Source: Tubiluchus corallicola
Lineage: Eukaryota; Priapulida; Priapulimorpha; Priapulimorphida; Tubiluchidae
Direction: 5' to 3'
Assembly (NCBI GenBank): GCA_030141605.1
Contig: JAQGDQ010000423.1
Coordinates: 136,390-200,389, forward strand
DNA: 64,000 bases
Shown here piece by piece: positions 12,307 through 24,300 of this stretch. The first letter of the stretch is position 1. Every line of letters starts with the position of its first letter. Under the pieces are notes generated by a model. The model saw nothing but the letters and a program-made list of their open reading frames with translations, did not search any database and was not told where the DNA came from. The position numbers and the translations under genes are program-made.

Positions 12307-12385
12307 ACTCCCGACTTCCCCTCATGGTGTTGTGGCAGCCCTACTTTTTACTCAACTTTATAAGGTCCAAAAATGTAACGTTTAA

Positions 12386-12960
12386 AGAACAAGAAAAGGG
12401 GGTAACTGAAGTAGATTTCAGGAAAATCGCTTTAAAAATTTTTATTACTTTACAGCAATTTTATGCGTATATCGTACTCGCGTTAAAAGGAATTTTTGTT
12501 TGTTTTCATTTTAAATCTTCCGCAATAGTGTTTGGACGGCGCCATTACATGTGCACTACGCAAACGCAAATCTACATTACTCATCATTTCGCTTACCTGC
12601 TAGAAAAAACTCACGTAACTAGAAATAATAATTTAAAATCTTCGTGCCAGTTGGTAAAATATCGCTGACTCACCCTCCGGGGTACACCAATCACTAGCCA
12701 AAAACGTATTTTTAATCTTATTGACAAGATACAGTAATTTTAAATTTTACTTTGTTAGCAACATGTATGCTACGAATTGTTTTTCAAATTTCAAATGCTC
12801 AGTGTTATCGAAACTTGTTGTAAACGACTAACCATTAAAATGGCTGCGCCTAACAGTCATCGTGGGTGTTTAAATTTAAATTTACAAATTTAGTTTCATG
12901 CAGCGTTACTGCCGATGCAAGCCCTGCATGCAAAAAAGCAGTACGTAAGTGGCATAAAAT
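12386..12960 (-). repeat. Dispersed repeat module, copy 2 (inverted)
   Basis: Reverse-oriented relative of 5283-5740: GACTCACCCTCC, ACAAGATACAGTAATTTAAAATTT-like core and GCAGCGTTACTGCC are shared. It starts exactly where the right palindrome arm ends, with CAAGAAAAGGGG, the complement of the module's terminal CCCTTTTCTTG. Confidence 0.7.
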
Positions 12961-12989
12961 TTCGAGAATTTTTCAAGCTTTATCTAAGT

Positions 12990-13403
12990 TAAGGGTACAC
13001 CTTGTAACACCCCAGGTAACTGCACAAAATAATAAGTTATTTAAAATTCGCTTATATAAAGTTAACTTGTATAAATTCCTTGTGCACAATAGACACATGT
13101 AAACAGCTAATCTCTTTGTGTCTTCACCACACTCTTGTAAATATTGTATTTGTATGTTTTCTGCCAACGTGTTTTATATTATATCGTTTTATTGTAGACT
13201 TTGGTCTTAGAGTTTAAATTATACAGCGTTACTGTTAACACAAACCCAGTACGCAATAAGATAACACGTAGCTTCAAGATGAATTCAAGCACTTCTACTG
13301 ATGTTTTTTGTATGTTTTTTTGCCAACGTGTTTTATATTATACTGTTTTTATTGTAGACTGTATTTTACTATTTGGTGTCATAAAATAAATAAGTAAATA
13401 AAT
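12990..13403 (+). repeat. Dispersed repeat shared with 34.5-35.0 kb
   Basis: CCAACGTGTTTTATATTATA, CAGTACGCAATAAGATAACA and GATGAATTCAAGCACTTC-type motifs recur, inverted, at 34400-34980. It flanks the 22-bp array on its left, and the right flank (CACAAGTCGCGCATTGTTAAC) also matches 34570-34610. The open frames here are shadows of the repeat. Confidence 0.75.
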
Positions 13404-13978
13404 CAAGGGTTTTCTTGTACAAAATCAAGGGTTTTCTTGTACAAAATCAAGGGCTTTCTTGCACAAAATCAAGGGTTTTCTTGCACAAAATCAAGGGTTT
13501 TCTTGTACAAAGTCAAGGGTTTTCTTGCACAAAATCAAGGGGTTTCTTGTACAAAATCAAGGGTTTTCTTGCGCAAAATCAAGGGGTTTCTTGTACAAAA
13601 TCAAGGGTTTTCTTGTGCAAAGTCAAGAGGTTTCTTGTACAAAATCAAGGGTTTTCTTGTGCAAAATCAAGGGTTTTCTTGTACAAAATCAAGGGCTTTA
13701 TTGCACAAAATCAAGGGTTTTCTTGCACAAAATCAAGGGTGTTCTTGTACAAAGTCAAGGGTTTTCTTGCACAAAATCAAGGGGTTTCTTGTACAAAATC
13801 AAGGGGTTTCTTGTACAAAATCAAGGGTTTTCTTGCGCAAAATCAAGGGGTTTCTTGTACAAAATCAAGGGTTTTCTTGTGCAAAATCAAGGGTTTTCTT
13901 GTACAAAATCAAGGGTTTTCTTGTGCAAAATCAAGGGTTTTCTTGTGCAAAATCAAGGGGTTTCTTGTACAAAATCAC
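13404..13978 (+). repeat. 22-bp minisatellite, about 26 units
   Basis: Unit TCAAGGGTTTTCTTGTACAAAA with GTGC/GCAC/GCGC variants at the TTGTAC position. Because 22 is not a multiple of three and the unit has no stop in any frame, all three plus frames stay open (up to 228 codons). This is a repeat artefact, not three proteins. The related locus at 34620-34655 holds a single unit. Confidence 0.95.
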
Positions 13979-15003
13979 ACAAGTCGCGCATTGTTAACTA
14001 GTGTCCAACCCCCCCCCCCCCTTGACCAATTGCCTCGCCGACCAGCTGCAAAATATTGCGCAAACAGTAGCAGATTAAACAGACGCACGCGCCCACTATA
14101 AAAGTTGTAGGTGTATAATAAGCTAGACAGGCACATGCACGTAATGTCCACTTATTGATCTCCCGCTGACGCTAGGAAATAAAAGCAAAACTTCACCTAG
14201 GCTATTTCTAATCAGACTCAGTTATCTGACGACCATTATAAACACAGCAATAAATCAGGCAGCACCTAAGTTTAGACTTAAATCGAATTTACACACGAGA
14301 ATTTTCACCGTGTATTTTTGCACGTCAGATATTTTTAAAGAGCTGATGATTGCAATCAAGTTATTTTTAACTCTCTTATTTTTGATTCATCAAGAACATT
14401 TAAGGACACAGATCTCAGTATCCAAGGCAAATGTTATTTGAGCTCTTTTTGTGATCATTAGCAACAATCACGTGTCATATAAGGGTCATGATCCATATAA
14501 GGCACTGTACTGCAATGACTCAGGCGTTGAATATTTTATGTTAAAGGGAACCAAACGACTGCATCTACAGACATTAGTTCAAAATAAAGTATGCGCTAAG
14601 ATATTGAAAACTACAACAGCTATTTTTAAAATCAAAACTTAGATTTAATCATAATTACCTCGGACAGTTAAATTATGTTAAACTTTCAAAGCTAGGCGCG
14701 CCTAAGTGAATTCACTAAGACTGCCAATGGCGCCTTTTTGCCACATTCGCCTAGACGACAAATAGGCGCGGTACCGTGATAAACACGATCATGAACTGCA
14801 GTGTTCGCTTCTGACGTCAGTGTGACGTAGAGCTCATTTTCGTGACATCACATTAGCGACTTATAGCAATCTTCGCTTACGCAAACGTGCACAAACTGTG
14901 GTTAATTTTTGACGTAAGTGACAGCTGCGTTCGGTTGCCATTAATTAACTTTCCAAAGTAATTATTCAAATATTAAAAACAAATGCTAACCTTTGTAGGA
15001 TAC
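13979..15003. other. No recognisable feature
   Basis: Contains a poly-C run (about 14009-14021) in a stretch shared with 34565-34610, then about 950 bases of AT-rich DNA. Small open frames only. Nothing I can support. Confidence 0.5.
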
Positions 15004-16086
15004 TCTGAGTCAAAGTTTTAGACAATGAGACAAAGAATACTTTGAGTCTGAGTTTTAGACAATGAGACAAAGAATACTTTGAGTCCAAGTTTTAGACAAT
15101 GAGACAAAGAATACTTTGAGTCCAAGTTTTAGACAATGAGACAAAGAATAGTTTGAGTCCAAGTTTTAGACAATGAGACAAAGAATACTTTGAGTCTGAG
15201 TTTTAGACAATGAGACAAAGAATACTTTGAGTCCAAGTTTTAGACAATGAGACAAAGAATACTTTGAATCCAAGTTTTAGACAATGAGACAAAGAATAGT
15301 TTGAGTCCAAGTTTTAGACAATGAGACAAAGAATACTTTGAGTCCAAGTTTTAGACAATGAGACAAAGAATACTTTGAGAGAAAGTTTTAGACAATGAGA
15401 CAAAGAATACTTTGAGTCCAAGCTTTAGACAACGAGACAAAGAATACTTTGAGTCCGAGTTTTAGACAACGAGACAAAGAATACTTTGAGTCCAAGTTTT
15501 TGACAACGAGACAAAGAATACTTTGAGTCCGAGTTTTAGACAACGAGACAAAGAATACTTTGAGTCCGAGTTTTAGACAATGAGACAAATAATACATTGA
15601 GTCCAAGTTTTAGACAATGAGACAAAGAATACTTTGAGTCCAAGTTTTAGACAATGAGACAAAGAATACATTGAGTCCAAGCTTTAGACAACGAGACAAA
15701 GAATACTTTGAGTCCGAGTTTTAGACAACGAGACAAAGAATACTTTGAGTCCAAGTTTTAGACAATGAGACAAAGAATACTTTGAGTCCAAGTTTTAGAC
15801 AATGAGACAAAGAATACATTGAGTCCGAGTTTTAGACAATGAGACAAAGAATACTTTGAGTCCAAGTTTTAGACAACGAGACAAAGAATACTTTGAGTCC
15901 AAGTTTTAGACAATGAGACAAAGAATACATTGAGTCCGAGTTTTAGACAATGAGACAAAGAATACTTTGAGTCCAAGTTTTAGACAACGAGACAAAGAAT
16001 ACTTTGAGTCCAAGTTTTAGACAATGAGACAAAGAATACTTTGAGTCCAAGTTTTAGACAATGAGACAAAGAATACTTTGAGAGAA
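15004..16086 (+). repeat. 37-bp minisatellite, about 29 units
   Basis: Unit built from GTTTTAGACAATGAGACAA and AGAATACTTTGAGTCCAA, period 37. Variants CAACGAG, AATACATTG and GTCCGAG alternate, forming larger repeating blocks. Confidence 0.95.
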
Positions 16087-16391
16087 AGTAATTCAATGAC
16101 AAGCTACTGCATTGCAAATATTTTTATTCTATAAGCAACTTCATCAGACAAACTGCTGTGAAACTCATTTCAAAATAATTTATTATTATACAAACTGGTC
16201 AATACAACGTATATTATTTTTACAAGCACTCGCACAGTAAGTTTGCAAAGCATAAGGTCAACGAATGGCTGAAAGAGGAACAAGGAGAGGCGAAGATGTG
16301 AGGTAGTGAAATGAGAAGCAAAACTGTAAAGAGTTGGGAAAAATCATATAAATGAACGAAAGTGATATTTTAGAAAGAATTAAAATGTTCT

Positions 16392-16466
16392 ACAGGTGGG
16401 ACTCGAACACAAGACCCTTTCTTTTCCAGGCAGCTATGCTAACCACTACAGTACAGAGGTCTTGAT
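16392..16466 (-). other. tRNA-like sequence (degenerate tRNA or SINE head)
   Basis: On the minus strand TGTAGTGGTTAGCA resembles a tRNA D-arm/A box, and GTGTTCGAGTCCC, some 40 nt downstream, a T-arm/B box. The acceptor stem does not pair convincingly and the T stem has a mismatch. A tRNA-derived repeat or pseudogene is more likely than a working tRNA. Confidence 0.4.
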
Positions 16467-17290
16467 TATGAGACTCAGAAATTTACTCAATAAGCCACTA
16501 GAAATCTTACAAATAGAAAACGACTTTTCACACTGGTTCAAAACATTGTACGAAAATTATCTTAGCATATAATATCCAAGTGTTTGTATTTGATTGTAAT
16601 GGAATGCCACCATGTCAAAGGTCAACCAGACAACAAGTCAAAAATATAACTGGTTAAAGCTGATCAATTTGCCCATCAGAGTAACAGCTGATTATACATT
16701 AAATGCCAATTAGTGTTTAATGTAATGAAGAATTAGTACATCTCAATGTGCCTACAGGACAATGCCTGCAAAGCTGCAGACCAGTGCCTGGCAACCAGCA
16801 CTTGTTAACACTTAAAAGCAAAAATGCATTAATGGTAATAAGATACAAAAGGCGGTGACATTACTAAAAAATCATGTAATGTCAAAGCAAGATGTTGAAA
16901 CTATATACAGTTCAGTTAACCCCCCCCCCCCCCCTTCTGTTAACTATTAAATTTGCAGATAAATTAAAAAAGATTACATGTATGTCGTGTATGTAATTAC
17001 AATACAACCCATCATCAGGCTACTTGGTCTAGTGTTTCAGCATCATTGTGTAAATTGTATAAAAAACACAGTAGAAGAACATGTACAAACAGCAAAAGCA
17101 TATGAATAAAACCACGGATGGCCAATCCCGATTTTAGACAGCCGGGAAGTACCTATGATCGAGACCCAATCGGCAAATGTATGGTCGGTATCGTCCATCA
17201 CTGTAGAAGACCCACTAATTTTTTTTTTACTTCGTTTAAAATTTTTATTTTGCATAAGACTTCCACTCCACAAATATATATTATATAATA
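16467..17290. other. No recognisable feature
   Basis: AT-rich. Includes a poly-C run at about 16920-16934. No exon with plausible splice sites found on either strand. This lies in the inferred FNDC3 intron or flank. Confidence 0.45.
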
Positions 17291-17749
17291 CAGTAAACTC
17301 CGCATAACTCAAAATCGCAACTGAAATTTTTGCCTAACTCAAAGAATTTCAGCGGAGCGGATGAAATCCTTCGTTTTTCCCACAAAAAACATCACTTAAC
17401 TCAAAATGTATACCCCAAATAAACAATTAATCCATTAATCCATGATCCATTTAAACAAAATACATGTAATTTACATAGCTTAACTCAAAAGTGCAATTTA
17501 TACTCTAGAAAAATAAAAAGTTTCATACAACTCAAAAACATAATCGCGTTTCACTACATATTTTGTTATTCTTTAACTAATTGTCATCAAATCTTGTCGT
17601 TTATGTATAGAAGGGTTGACTTTCTACCATCTATTTAGCTCGCCCGGTCTGGAGGAGGGGTGCAGAGTTTCTAGGCCAGAAAACGGTCAACATCGCCCGA
17701 CTCAAAGTTTTTTGGATCCGGCTGGATTTGAGTTATGCGGAGTTTACGG
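17291..17749 (+). mobile_element. Tc1/mariner-type MITE, copy 1
   Basis: Begins CAGTAAACTCCGCATAACTC and ends GAGTTATGCGGAGTTTACGG, inverted repeats of about 22 bp flanked by TA on both sides (17289-17290, 17750-17751). TA target duplication is diagnostic of the Tc1/mariner superfamily. No transposase. Sister copies: 29201-29652 and 40522-40965. Confidence 0.85.
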
Positions 17750-17779
17750 TACGTCATTAAAATTCGGTGCTTCATTCGT

Positions 17780-18075
17780 TCTAATCTTCTAGTTACGTCT
17801 TTCCATTGTTTTGTTACAACAAGATGACTTAATGAATTATTCCTTCTAGTTACGTCTTTCCATTGTTTTGTTACAACAAGATGACTTAATGAATTATTCC
17901 TTCTAGTTACGTCTTTCCATTGTTTTGTTACAACAAGATGACTTAATGAATCATTCCTTCTAGTTACGTCTCTCCATTGTTTTGTTACAACAAGATGACT
18001 TAATGAATCATTCCTTCTAGTTACGTCTCTCCATTGTTTTGTTACAACAATATGACTTAATGAATCATTCGTCAA
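17780..18075 (+). repeat. 57-bp tandem array, five units
   Basis: Repeats of CTAGTTACGTCTTTCCATTG and TTACAACAAGATGACTTAATG. It ends about 60 bp from the FNDC3 exon donor, inside the intron, and is followed by a short (ATTC)n run. Confidence 0.9.
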
Positions 18076-18135
18076 TCGTCATTCATTCATTCATTCGTTA
18101 TGGTAATTAAAATTCTGCAATTAAATGCTACTTAC

Positions 18136-18694
18136 CCTGAATGTATTGAATCTGGTCTCCAATTGGAACGCTGAACGTCTCTCCTGGATTCACGTGAACG
18201 TGGACTATATGCTGCTGCGTAGTCGGCTGTGGCGACAGCATTTGCGGAATCATGCCTCCTCCGGGACTGTGTGGACTCCCTCCGCGAGATGAGACTTGCA
18301 CTGGCGAAGGACCCGGAGACTGGTGGTGACTACCGGGGGAATGACCTTGCGGGTAACTCGGCGAGCCGCTGTTGCGCATGCCCGAACGCGAACTTCCGTT
18401 CACACTAGTTCTATCCTGCTGCGGTTGATGTTGCGACGACGGCTGCGGCGGCGGTGGTGGTGGTTTGCTAACGCTCTTTTTCTCTCTTGCTGCCGAGTCT
18501 CTAGTAAGTATAGACTTCACAGTAAACTCTTGGCTAGATTGAGGGCCACCTGCCTTCGCTGGCTTCTGTCCCTTCTCATTCACATCACCCTGTCCTTGTT
18601 CTGCTGTCACGTTGCTAGGCAGAGGAGGTGTACACGCTGCACCCTCTTCTTCCTTTTTGAACATCGTGGCCTCCTCCGACTTTATGTTGACCAT
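18136..18694 (-). CDS. FNDC3: FNDC3-like N-terminal coding exon (partial)
   Basis: Encodes about 186 residues ending in VHVNPGETFSVPIGDQIQYI then QG. This matches the signature near the N-terminus of FNDC3A/FNDC3B (VNPGETF...CIQGPA). FNDC3 proteins are multi-FN3, tail-anchored membrane proteins of the ER/Golgi, and this segment precedes the FN3 domains. The rest is low complexity: Lys/Glu-rich start, a PPPPPP run, then Ser/Pro/Gly/His-rich sequence. The exon ends at a consensus donor (CAGG|GTAAG, GTAAG at 18131-18135) within the Gly codon, as expected before the next family exon. Starts: ATG at 18694, or ATG at 18664 with A at -3. An in-frame stop lies just above 18715. A possible acceptor (GTTGCAG, about 18732) suggests an upstream 5'UTR exon. 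Later exons must lie to the left; none was found within the window. Confidence 0.85.
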
Positions 18695-18739
18695 GAATAT
18701 GACGTATGTTACCAATTAAAGATACTGTTGTCTGCAACA

Positions 18740-20495
18740 CCTTGAAATAAACAAGATGATTTCATATGCAGCACAGGAGATGAAGTACTAAGCATATACA
18801 AACAAACTCTCTCTGTATGCGTGCAGAGTATATTAATATATAATATATATAATAAATAATAATAAAATAAAATATAATATATATATAATAAAGGAAGTAT
18901 ATAGTAAAAATATCGGTAAATTTCGGCTAATATTCGGTAAAGAAGAATTGTGAAATTCGGCTCAAATCGGTTTCGGTAAAATAAAATTTTAGTTATTCGG
19001 TTCCGCGAAAAAGGTTTGAAAAATTCGGTACTGGTTCGTTTGGTAAAATCGGGTTTCGAGTGCATCCCTAATAACAAATGACAAGTACACCAAAGCACTA
19101 TTACTGTCCTCTTGTTTTCTCCGGCTATAATTGTCATTAGCTTTTTTGTCAGATTTCATTTCAAGTTAATTTTTTTAATCCACTGGTTCTAAGCATCTTT
19201 TGACTGCCAGAATTTTGCCTATAATCCAAGTGTTTTTATGAACATACTATTTCTATACTATTTCTGTACATTTTCTTATCTTATCTATTATACACATATT
19301 ATATATTATTTTATCTATCTTGTGATTTCAAATGACGTTTCTGTGATGAGAACTACAATTCCTGTCTAAGTGCAGTAAATAATACGGTTTTAATAATTCA
19401 ATACGTCAGTCAACATGTTCAAGGCACCAATTCGTTAATAACCTGCAAGGAAGACAGGATTATTTTTCATATATACTACCACATTTTCAAGTCTGATATA
19501 AAGTATACAGTTCCCATTTGTAAATTCAACGAACTTCCCACTTTTGTTAAGTCGTAATTAAATGCTGAAATGTTGGCAGGAAAATTTTTATTGACCTAGA
19601 TAGCTTTTTGTGTAAATTTTAGAAAATGCTACTGCCTAAAATTTTTACTGTCTTCATGTAGTTATAGTGCCTAGTGCCAATACCTCTGGTGGCATCCAGA
19701 AGATTTTAAGAAGTACATATTATTACCATGTTATCGCTCATATACATTATGTTTGATATCGGTTTACGAGCTTTAAGCTCATGTTTCTACAAATATGTAC
19801 TGTTTTATATCATACCGATGAAAATAAATATTATCTTATCTTATCTTATCTCAACACAATATACTGCAAAAGAGTTTGTGATAATTAAATAAAAAATTAC
19901 AGACTTATTTTAAAGAGTAGATTGTTTTGATTTACAGTTTAAGATTGCGTCCAGTTTTGCTTTAACTACAAACACAGACGGACCTGCAGCTTGAATTCAG
20001 CACTCGCCCGGAATATATTTAGTTATCATTCACAGCTAAAATACGATTGTTTAATTATTAACAGTCAGTTAGGGGCTTTAATAAAAACAATTGCCTCAAA
20101 GTACACTGGTAGTTATGAAACCACACTGGTAGTTACGAAGCCTTACACGTGTGATCAGGTGAAGCCACCAAGAAAAAAATTGTGTTTCTGTCTTACCTCA
20201 TGAGCTCAAAAGATGTCAGCAGGGAGGGTGGAATTTTTTTAAAAAAAAAGTTATGTAAATGTTTAAAGGTGAATCGTGGAAAGTCTAAAATCAGTTGAAA
20301 TAAAAGTTTGTTTATTTTCCACTGGTTAGAAGTAATATTTTAAATTTTTTCATGCTTTGTTTTTTTAGTTTCGCATTACTAAATTATCATATAATTATCG
20401 ATTATTGTATAATCTCTTTTTTGTATCATGAACGTGTATATTCTAATAGTTGTGGTATAAGCGGCAACACTACTCGGATGTTAATACACCGATTT
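18740..20495. other. FNDC3 upstream region, no gene recognised
   Basis: AT-rich. 18830-18895 is a run of TATAAT-like words and 19835-19852 is (CTTAT)n. 19912-19975 is a copy of the short repeat also seen near 6990 and 62000. A minus-strand frame at 18709-19137 is Tyr/Leu/Ile-rich from the AT tract and is not credible. Confidence 0.5.
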
Positions 20496-21330
20496 GGGGG
20501 AAAATTGACACACCACATATAAGCATAATATGTAACGACATTTTTGTACAAGTTGTACACTGCAGTTAAATAAAGAGTATTGTTTATAAACAGTGCCAGC
20601 AGTGCCAACTATAGCCCCTCCTCCACTGTTACACCACATATAAACAGAATATGTAACAACATTTTTGTACAAGTTGTACACTGCAGTTACTTAAAGAGTA
20701 TTGTTTATAAACAGTGCCAGCAGTGCCAACTATAGCCCCTCCTCCACTGTTACACCACATATAAGCATAATATGTAACAACATTTTTGTACAAGTTGTAC
20801 ACTGCAGTTACTTAAAGAGTACTGTTTATAAACAGTGCCAGCAGTGCCAACTCTAGCCTCTCCTTCACTGTCACACCACATATAAGCATAATATGTAACA
20901 ACAGTTTCGTACAAGTTGTACACTGCAGTTAAATAAAGAGTATTGTTTATAAACAGTGCCAGCAGTGCCAACTCTAGCCCTGCCTCCACTGCCACACCAC
21001 ATATAAGCATAATATGTAACAACAGTTTTGTACATGTTGTACACTGCAGTTACATAAGGAGTATTGTTTATAAACAGTGCCAGCAGTGCCAACTCTAGCC
21101 CCTCCTCCACTGTCACACCACATATAAGCATAATATGTAACGACAGTTTTGTACATGTTGTACACTGCAGTTACATAAGGAGTATTGTTTATAAACAGTG
21201 CCAGCAGTGCCAACTCTAGCCCCTCCTCCACTGTCACACCACATATAAACAGAATATGTAACAACAGTTTTGTACAAGTTGTACACTGCAGTTACATAAA
21301 GAGTACTGTTTATAAACAGTGCCAGCAACC
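20496..21330 (-). repeat. 120-bp tandem array, about seven units
   Basis: Unit contains CACCACATATAAGCATAATA, TGTACACTGCAGTTA and AACAGTGCCAGCAGTGCCAA, period 119-121. Overlapping minus frames translate the same peptide in shifted registers, an effect of the repeat. Confidence 0.9.
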
Positions 21331-24300
21331 GATCAAGTAATCAAGCCGCCTGATTTCACAAAACTATAATCCGGGGTTACAGTATTAAGTTAAATTTCCC
21401 ATGTTTACATGGCAAACGGGACGACCATTATACTAATTTTTACACATGAAAAGGGAGGGATCCAAACCCCCAACCTGGATCTGCTTCTAAAGCACACATG
21501 TGCATAATTTTCTTCATTAAAATGTACATCATACATGAAGTACAGATTCTTATTTAGAAGTACAAGCCAGAATTTTTAAGTTTAAACTCTGACGCACATG
21601 TTTTGACATTAAACCGTGTTAATTCAATTCTGTTATTTGAGTGTGAAATAAAAATTGAAATTTAAATAAAAAAGTTACGTAGCAGTTCAATGCAAAAGAA
21701 AATTCAATCGTGGCAAAAGTTAAAATCAAGATACAATTATACAACACTAAGTTTTTGACATACACTCATACATCTCTGTTTGCCAGACCTTGCTTTTATG
21801 GAAATCAGAAGAATCGGACAAAATCTGGGCCGTTAAAAAGTCCCGCATACTACGGATATAGTCTGTTGTTTCACAAGCTGACTGCTAGTTGGCGGGCCGC
21901 CACTTTGATTACATCAGGGTAAAGCATGTGCAGAAAAATATACAGTCAATTATGTGGAGTTATTTGAGACAATCGCTGACAGTTTTTATATATTTTGCAT
22001 AAGAGCGGCCCATACTAGACACCTTTGAGACAATTAGGTGATTGATTCTACATTACCATGAGTTTATTACACAGCACTACTATATGAGCTTAGAATCAGT
22101 ACATACAGATTGTTGCAGGTGCAAATGTTTTGGTCCATTACCTCTTCTCAAGGTAGAATATGCATTAGAAGCCACAATATATTAGACTGTAGCTCAACCT
22201 CTAGACTACTTTTTCTACTCTGACATTGTATAGGTGGAACGTGTCATGTACACACGTCTTTGTTGCATTTAAAAATTGTCTTATAATTATACTGCTACCT
22301 TTTACTGACATTCTGGCTTTTTCTCGACTCAATATTGGACCAACAATGTATGTATGCATTTTAGCTTTTCAATGTAACGTAGTAATCTGTAGCACTTATT
22401 TTCTAGCACTTTTATTTCACTAGATTTGTAGATGTAGTAGTTGTAGACTACAGAAAATTTGTATTTTTGCAGAATAAACTACATAGATATGGGAACGCAA
22501 CTTTGATTTGAGCGTATACATTACACAGATAATCGGTAAACTCGGACCAATGTCTCCCCGTTTTTATTCAGCAAACTGAGATAAGAGTGCAGAATTGTTA
22601 ATGGTCAAAACACAGTGCCACATAATACAATTTTGTCGAAAATTCAATTTTAAATTTTTGCTCAACCACCCGTTTCTAAAAAGTTTATTTTGCTAAGAAA
22701 AAAATTTTGATTTACATTCTGTTTTTGTTTTAGTTGATTAAGGATGGTTGTACCCAGAATGTTTCAGATGGTCTCACAATTTTTGGAATTAATATTTCTT
22801 TAAATTTAAATCTGAACAACTGAGAGGTGGCTATGTATTGTTCAACCAGTACATAGTGCTATGGCACATGTTTAAGTGAAGCTAATCAACTATTGAAACT
22901 ACTTTTAAATCATTTAGTCCACATTTACTTTAAATGCTTTTTGCAAACCCACATGAGCCACTACATGTTTAAAATATTAACTAATGCAAATAAAAACTCT
23001 GATGCAATTTGTTTTTACTTGTTAGAACCACATAAACAAACAACCTACCTTAACATTTTAAAAAAAAAATAAAAGTGTATATTAGACTACTTCGTCTATC
23101 ATCTCTACTCCTTGATACCTGCAGTATTGAAGTCCAACTTACCAAATACCTGCCACACAGCATTTGATAATATTTGCTAAATAATTTCTAAAACGACCAC
23201 GTAATATTTAGCAATCAATGGTCTTCCCGCATTACAGTCCTTCAGCCTATCCTCGCATTAATAATAAATATTATTTTAAGCCTTTTCCTTTACATGGTTT
23301 AATTAAATATTATCTAATCCTCGATAACAGCTGAGTCCTTAGCAACGCTATACAACGATGTTAATACAGGAATAACGAAATAAAAACTCACTCCTAGATA
23401 AGCACCAAGTAATTCAAGCTTTTGAAAAACACAGCAGTTATAATATCAACAGCAGTGAGTCGTTTAAGCAAAATTTATGAGAAAATTTTCCCCCGAAAAT
23501 ACGAACATCCTCCATCATGAAAAAACTGAGTGCATTCTGGGATTGAGGGAGAAATTTTCACTTACACCTTGTTCAAAAAACTTTAAACATGAACAAAATG
23601 GAAAGTTTTGTATTTTCTCGTTTAACTGACAGTAAGTCTTTAAAAAATTTTAAATATCTTTACTAGCTAATATTAGAAAATAATAAATTGTAAATAACCT
23701 GAAATTGGCGGTATGTTGTGAACAATGCCCACTAGGTGGAAGTTGTGAAAATCACACGTGGCAAACGGCGGTAAAAGTGGAAACTGCGAAGTTCTTGAGC
23801 CCGAGAAATTTGTGTAACATTTAAAAAAATAAACCAGCCCTTCATAAATGGTTATTAAAGATAATAATTCTGTTTATCGAACGTTAACAGTAAAAAAATT
23901 GTTTTTCATTTTTAGTGAAAGCAAATTTAACTTACACACTTACAGTGTACACTGTTTCAATAACCGAGTTCGGCCGAAAACCGGTTTTGATATAGCAGTT
24001 GAGTGAACTTTAGTTAATGTAAATTTCTTTAGCTGAAAAATAGACTGCGTTAAAATTCCAGATTATATTCCCGATATGTAAAAAGCAGTTCGCTTTTTTG
24101 TTTAAATTGGCCTACTTATTGATAATTGTTGATAATAATTATAATATTGGTCCTTATTGTGTATCACTTAAGTAGTTACTACTTTTTAGGTTTAGCTATT
24201 TTGTGTAGAAGCTTGTATTCACAGCAAAAAGTAATGCTTTTAATGATAAAACTGCTGCTGTTTTATTTGCAGTATAACTTGTTATTTCAATGTATACCAC

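Larger units (their letters stand above)
1..12385. mobile_element. Giant imperfect palindrome (foldback-like element), 12.4 kb
   Basis: The first bases of the window (TTAAACGTTACATTTTTGG) reappear reverse-complemented ending at 12385, and the match continues inward for about 4.5 kb on each side. Translated stretches of 60, 83 and 113 residues are identical between 847-1029/11266-11448, 2911-3162/9165-9416 and 3018-3359/8968-9309, so the arms are nearly identical. They differ mainly in tandem-unit numbers and one G/T-only insertion. The centre (about 4516-7725) is unpaired. Very long inverted arms built partly from tandem repeats are the hallmark of foldback transposons (Drosophila FB and Galileo, sea-urchin TU). 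I see no transposase. A simple inverted duplication is the alternative. The left outer boundary coincides with the window edge, so target-site duplication cannot be tested. Confidence 0.8.
7726..12385 (-). repeat. Right arm of giant palindrome
   Basis: Reverse complement of the left arm. Differences seen are a ~91-bp G/T-only insertion near the outer end, one fewer 40-bp unit plus an 8-bp addition near 10085, and a different mix of 58-bp units. The outer end abuts, at 12386, an inverted copy of the repeat module that also occurs in the palindrome centre (5283-5740). Confidence 0.8.

Noticed and set aside
13415-14101. Three overlapping frames repeating KIKGFLVQNQGFSCTKSRVF
   Set aside because: A 22-bp repeat with no stop in any frame. 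The paralogous locus has one unit, so no protein is conserved.
15004-16086. Regular 37-bp repeats that look CRISPR-like in spacing
   Set aside because: Units are contiguous with no unique spacers, there are no cas genes, and the genome is eukaryotic.
17043-17312. Minus-strand 89-codon frame near the FNDC3 intron
   Set aside because: Overlaps the end of a Tc1/mariner MITE, has no family match, and lacks a splice context for an FNDC3 exon.
18128-18715. Extending the FNDC3 frame to 18715
   Set aside because: The codon there is TTG directly after a stop. The first usable ATG codons are at 18694 and 18664.
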